Origin: Syntrophaceae bacterium UBA6255
GTDB taxonomy: Bacteria; Desulfobacterota; Syntrophia; Syntrophales; Smithellaceae
Assembly (NCBI GenBank): GCA_002441205.1
Contig: DJVN01000123.1
Location: forward strand, 468-9,302
Length of the DNA stretch: 8,835 nucleotides
Direction of reading: 5' to 3'
Under the pieces are notes generated by a model, which did not search any database, was not told the DNA's origin, and was given only the letters and a program-made list of their open reading frames with translations. The stretch's first letter is position 1, and each line of letters begins with the position of its first letter. This document shows positions 6,413-8,835 of this stretch, one piece after another. The translations under genes and the position numbers were made by a program.

Positions 6413-6593
6413 ATTTGAGTCTTTTATCCATTCCCGTGAATCCGCAGTCCGGCTGATAGCAGGTCACGTTCAGAAATTCGCATTTCTGCTTGCAAACCGG
6501 GCATATCTCCGGCGGCTGAATTTGCACAACGGTATTGCCGCAATTACTGCATTTCCATGTATTTTCGGGAATAGTCTGTTGATTGTCTGTCAT
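6411..6593 (-). CDS. Rubredoxin-like small metal-binding protein
   Basis: A 60-residue protein. W13-K-C15-x-x-C18-G with P27-P-x-x-C31-P-x-C34 is the rubredoxin-like pair of CxxC knuckles, which bind one iron or zinc. Three further cysteines follow (C38, C45, C50, in 'KCEFLNVTCYQPDCG'), seven in all, so a second metal site or a different role from classical electron-transfer rubredoxin is possible. The classical aromatic core is reduced and the CxxC spacing is shorter than in true rubredoxins (~28-29 residues between knuckles there, 12 here), closer to the rubredoxin-like domain of rubrerythrin. The start is supported by AGGAG about 11 bases upstream on the minus strand. Related proteins are common in strict anaerobes and are tied to redox or oxidative-stress handling; the partner is unknown. 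Confidence 0.8.
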   Translation of the reverse strand: MTDNQQTIPENTWKCSNCGNTVVQIQPPEICPVCKQKCEFLNVTCYQPDCGFTGMDKRLK

Positions 6594-6727
6594 TGCCGTA
6601 TTTTCTCCTAATCTGTTTTAAGGTAATTTTATCACAAAAACAACAAGATAGACTTTTTTTCTTTTCCCTGACGAATGTTCTTGATATTATTAAGCACTTT
6701 CGGTAAACGACTATAACATTTTAATGA

Positions 6728-6820
6728 CATTCGCTGAGAGCGAATGAAATGAAGATCGAAGCGTAAATGGAATTATCCCGCTGAAAGCGGAGGGCACGAT
6801 TGGTGCCTGTGGACCGGGGT
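6728..6820 (+). promoter_or_regulatory. Candidate structured leader controlling queF translation
   Basis: Three hairpins precede queF: CATTCGCT/AGCGAATG (6728-6735 / 6739-6746), CCGCT/AGCGG (6778-6782 / 6786-6790) and GGCAC/GTGCC (6793-6797 / 6803-6807). An alternative pairing, ATCCCG (6775-6780) with CGGGGT (6815-6820, one G-U pair), would cover the queF ribosome binding site GGGGT and excludes the second hairpin. A -10-like TATAAC (6712-6717) lies just upstream but lacks a good -35. Known queF leaders can be preQ1 riboswitches; I do not see the preQ1-I consensus here, so this is structure-based inference. Confidence 0.35.
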
Positions 6821-6826
6821 AAAATA

Positions 6827-7231
6827 ATGCCGAAAAACAAAAAGAAAAATGATCTGGCAGGTTTGACACTGCTAGGCAAGCAGTCCAGGCCGGTGCGCAA
6901 ACTGGAAACTTTTCCCAATCACAATGACAGCCGTGATTACGTGGTGACCCTGCAGACGGAAGAATTCACCTGTGTTTGCCCCAAGACAGGCCAGCCGGAT
7001 TTTGCCAAAATAAAAATTCAATACATACCGGATAAGAAAATTATCGAATCCAAGTCGCTGAAACTGTATTTATGGTCTTTCCGCAACGAGGGTGTTTTCC
7101 ACGAACACGTGACCAACATCATTCTTGATGATCTGGTCGCCGCGCTCAAACCGCGTTGGTGTAAAGTCAGCGCGGAATTTGCCGTACGCGGCGGCATCGG
7201 AATCACCGTTGACGCTGAGTATAAAAAATAA
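6827..7231 (+). CDS. queF: NADPH-dependent 7-cyano-7-deazaguanine reductase (preQ1 synthase)
   Basis: QueF reduces the nitrile of preQ0 to the aminomethyl group of preQ1 with two NADPH, a step in making the tRNA modification queuosine; it acts in the cytoplasm. The protein is 134 residues, the short single-domain (YkvM/type I) form. Visible motifs: 'EFTCVCPKTGQPDFA' with the catalytic Cys51 and Asp58, the QueF signature E74-S-K-S-L-K-L-Y-L-W-S84, 'FRNEGVFHEH' with Glu93, and 'RGGIGITV' at the end. I chose ATG 6827 because GGGGT lies 6 bases upstream and because residues before it in the open frame (TTG at 6800) fall in a leader hairpin. No other queuosine gene is in the window. carB follows after 105 bases on the same strand. 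Confidence 0.95.
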   Translation: MPKNKKKNDLAGLTLLGKQSRPVRKLETFPNHNDSRDYVVTLQTEEFTCVCPKTGQPDFAKIKIQYIPDKKIIESKSLKLYLWSFRNEGVFHEHVTNIILDDLVAALKPRWCKVSAEFAVRGGIGITVDAEYKK

Positions 7232-7244
7232 AAGGAATGAACCA

Positions 7245-7270
7245 ATCCCACATAGCTTCGTATGTGGGAT
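7245..7270 (+). terminator. Perfect stem-loop just after queF
   Basis: ATCCCACATA (7245-7254) pairs perfectly with TATGTGGGAT (7261-7270), a 10-bp stem with a GCTTCG loop, starting 14 bases after the queF stop. No T tract follows (AATTCGACC), so it may be an RNA-stability or attenuation structure instead of a classical terminator. Confidence 0.5.
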
Positions 7271-7281
7271 AATTCGACCAA

Positions 7282-7313
7282 CAAACTTCAGCGCACTTTG
7301 TTTCTGAAGTTTG
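7282..7313 (+). promoter_or_regulatory. Second stem-loop in the carB leader
   Basis: CAAACTTCAG (7282-7291) pairs perfectly with CTGAAGTTTG (7304-7313) around a 12-base loop. It lies 11 bases after the first stem-loop and 23 bases before the carB start. No T tract follows. Together the two hairpins fill most of the queF-carB gap and could make carB expression independent of, or conditional on, upstream transcription. Confidence 0.45.
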
Positions 7314-7336
7314 GGTCTCATTAGAAAGGATGCTAA

Positions 7337-8835
7337 ATGGGAAAAAGAACGGATATTAAAAAAGTTTTGATTATCGGGTCGGGACCGATTGTTATCGGAC
7401 AGGCCTGCGAATTTGATTACTCGGGAACCCAGGCTTGCAAGGCACTGCGCAAACTTGGCTACAAAATAGTTCTGGTGAATTCCAATCCGGCCACCATCAT
7501 GACCGACCCGGGCATGGCCGATGTCACCTATATCGAACCGTTGAATGTTCAGGCTTTGACGGAAATCATCGAAAACGAAAAACCGGACGCGATCCTCCCC
7601 AATCTGGGAGGCCAGACCGGTCTCAACCTTACTTCGGAACTTCACAAAAAAGGCATCCTGGAACAACACGGGGTAAAAGTCATCGGTGTGCAGGTTGACG
7701 CCATCGAACGCGGCGAAGATAGAATCGCTTTCAAGGAAACCATGAACAAACTCGGCATCGAAATGCCCAAAAGCGAGCCGGCAACTTCCGTGGAAGAAGC
7801 CGAAAAAATTGCCGCGAAAATGGGATATCCCGTTGTCGTCAGGCCGGCCTACACCATGGGCGGCACTGGCGGCGGCATTGTCTATAATCTGGAGGAGTTG
7901 CGCCTGATTGCCAGTCGCGGGATTTCGGCAAGTCTCATCGGCCAGATCCTGATTGAAGAATCCGTTATCGGCTGGGAAGAGCTGGAACTGGAAGTCGTCC
8001 GCGACGCGAAGAACCAGATGATCACCGTTTGCTTTATCGAAAACGTTGACGCGATGGGTGTGCACACAGGCGATTCTTATTGCACCGCGCCGATGCTGAC
8101 GATTTCCCCCGAATTGCAGAAACGCCTGCAGGATTATTCATACAAGATCGTCGAAGCCATTCAGGTCATCGGCGGGACTAATGTGCAGTTCGCGCACGAT
8201 CCCAAAACCGACCGCGTGGTCGTCATTGAAATCAATCCGCGAACCTCGCGTTCATCGGCGCTGGCATCCAAGGCCACAGGCTTCCCCATCGCGCTTATTT
8301 CTTCGATTCTGGCCACCGGCGTCACCATGGATGAAATTCCTTACTGGCGCGACGGGTCTCTGGAAAAATACACGCCCTCCGGTGAATACGTCGTTGTGAA
8401 GTTTGCCCGCTGGGATTTTGAAAAATTCCCGGGCGCTCAGGACAAACTGGGAACGCAGATGCGGGCCGTCGGCGAAGTGATGAGCATCGGCAAAAATTAC
8501 AAGGAAGCTTTCCAGAAATCCATCCGTTCCCTGGAGAAAAAGCGCTATGGTCTGGGCTTTGTCAAGGATTTCAACAGCAAATCGCTGGATGAATTGATGG
8601 AGATGCTTGCCGAGCCATCCAGCGAGCGGCAATTCATCATGTATGAGGCTCTGCGCAAAGGCGCGGCGGTGGATACGCTTTCATCGAAAACCTTCATTAA
8701 AAAATATTTCATCGAGCAGATGAAGGAACTGGTGGCTTTGGAAGAAAAAATTCTGAAATACAAAAACAAGAAATTACCTGATGATTTGCTGATTCAGGCG
8801 AAAAAGGACGGCTTTGCCGATAAATACCTTGCGCA
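7337..8835 (+). CDS. carB: Carbamoyl-phosphate synthase large subunit, N-terminal part (3' end outside window)
   Basis: CarB makes carbamoyl phosphate from bicarbonate, ATP and ammonia delivered by CarA, feeding pyrimidine and arginine synthesis. 499 codons are present of roughly 1070 usual for the family, and the frame stays open to the edge. It aligns along its length with E. coli CarB: 'IGSGPIVIGQACEFDYSG' (13-30), 'NSNPATIMTDP', 'GGQT', the ATP-grasp glycine loop G175-G-T-G-G-G180, 'EESVIGWEELELEVVRD', 'ENVDAMGVHTGDS' and the metal-binding E298-x-N300-P-R302 followed by 'SRSSALASKATGFPIA'. This is the full carboxyphosphate-forming domain and the start of the oligomerisation domain. Start ATG 7337 has AAAGGA (7325-7330) 6 bases upstream; the earlier ATG at 7330 ends after nine codons. 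No carA is seen in the window. Confidence 0.97.
   Translation, partial: MGKRTDIKKVLIIGSGPIVIGQACEFDYSGTQACKALRKLGYKIVLVNSNPATIMTDPGMADVTYIEPLNVQALTEIIENEKPDAILPNLGGQTGLNLTSELHKKGILEQHGVKVIGVQVDAIERGEDRIAFKETMNKLGIEMPKSEPATSVEEAEKIAAKMGYPVVVRPAYTMGGTGGGIVYNLEELRLIASRGISASLIGQILIEESVIGWEELELEVVRDAKNQMITVCFIENVDAMGVHTGDSYCTAPMLTISPELQKRLQDYSYKIVEAIQVIGGTNVQFAHDPKTDRVVVIEINPRTSRSSALASKATGFPIALISSILATGVTMDEIPYWRDGSLEKYTPSGEYVVVKFARWDFEKFPGAQDKLGTQMRAVGEVMSIGKNYKEAFQKSIRSLEKKRYGLGFVKDFNSKSLDELMEMLAEPSSERQFIMYEALRKGAAVDTLSSKTFIKKYFIEQMKELVALEEKILKYKNKKLPDDLLIQAKKDGFADKYLA

Noticed and set aside
6792..6807. Sigma-54-like -24/-12 element (GGGCACG, then GTGC at exact spacing) before queF
   Set aside because: It coincides with the GGCAC/GTGCC hairpin, and transcription from it would start only about 9 bases before the queF ATG, after part of the ribosome binding site. 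No sigma-54 activator site is seen.
7237..7269. Ten-codon leader peptide (ATG AAC CAA ... TAA) in the carB leader
   Set aside because: Its AAGGA abuts the ATG with no spacing, and it has no run of codons that would sense an amino acid. It is probably chance within the stem-loop.
7070..8065. 331-codon minus-strand open frame across queF and carB
   Set aside because: It lies antisense to two clearly identified genes, crosses their boundary, and has a composition typical of the complement of GC-richer coding DNA. It resembles no known protein.

Overview
The window looks like the chromosome of an anaerobic Gram-negative bacterium, most likely a Desulfobacterota (former Deltaproteobacteria) lineage such as Syntrophales. 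This rests on gene style: a rubredoxin-like protein with extra cysteines, an outer-membrane-type lipoprotein, a GT-C membrane protein with a YSxKAPG motif, and E. coli-like RF3 and CarB sequences. No rRNA or other taxonomic marker is present, so the assignment is tentative.

Layout. Positions 1-320 are the 3' end of prfC (peptide chain release factor 3). Positions 321-1727 are AT-rich and carry one gene, a membrane-anchored SGNH/GDSL hydrolase with its own candidate promoter. It is followed at once by a second, broken copy of the prfC 3' end (about 1717-1953), colinear with the first at an offset of exactly 1633 bases and about 90% identical, with an internal stop. The hydrolase is thus bracketed by two prfC 3' ends, as expected if DNA had integrated at, or recombined into, the end of prfC. 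Positions 1954-2342 hold a hairpin-rich intergenic repeat-like block and a good sigma-70-type promoter for a 566-aa lipoprotein (2343-4043). That lipoprotein has a DUF5018-like Ig domain followed by eight near-identical blades, probably a closed beta-propeller. Convergent to it is a polytopic GT-C-type membrane protein (4133-5602, minus strand) with a strong TTGACA/TATATT promoter.

After a 426-base AT-rich divergent intergenic region with degenerate direct repeats comes a run of compact, less AT-rich genes that look like core genome. They are a 115-aa conserved-type protein of unknown function (6029-6376), a convergent rubredoxin-like metalloprotein (6411-6593, minus) sharing a bidirectional hairpin terminator, queF (preQ1 synthase, 6827-7231), and the first 499 codons of carB (7337 to the edge).

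Genes working together. The SGNH hydrolase, the repeat lipoprotein and the GT-C protein are all envelope or surface-type functions and form a plausible accessory block between housekeeping genes (prfC on one side, queF-carB on the other). No integrase, transposase, tRNA, CRISPR array or recognisable defence system is visible. The most notable observations are the duplicated prfC 3' end around the hydrolase, a candidate RNA switch-like leader that could hide the queF ribosome binding site, and two perfect stem-loops between queF and carB.
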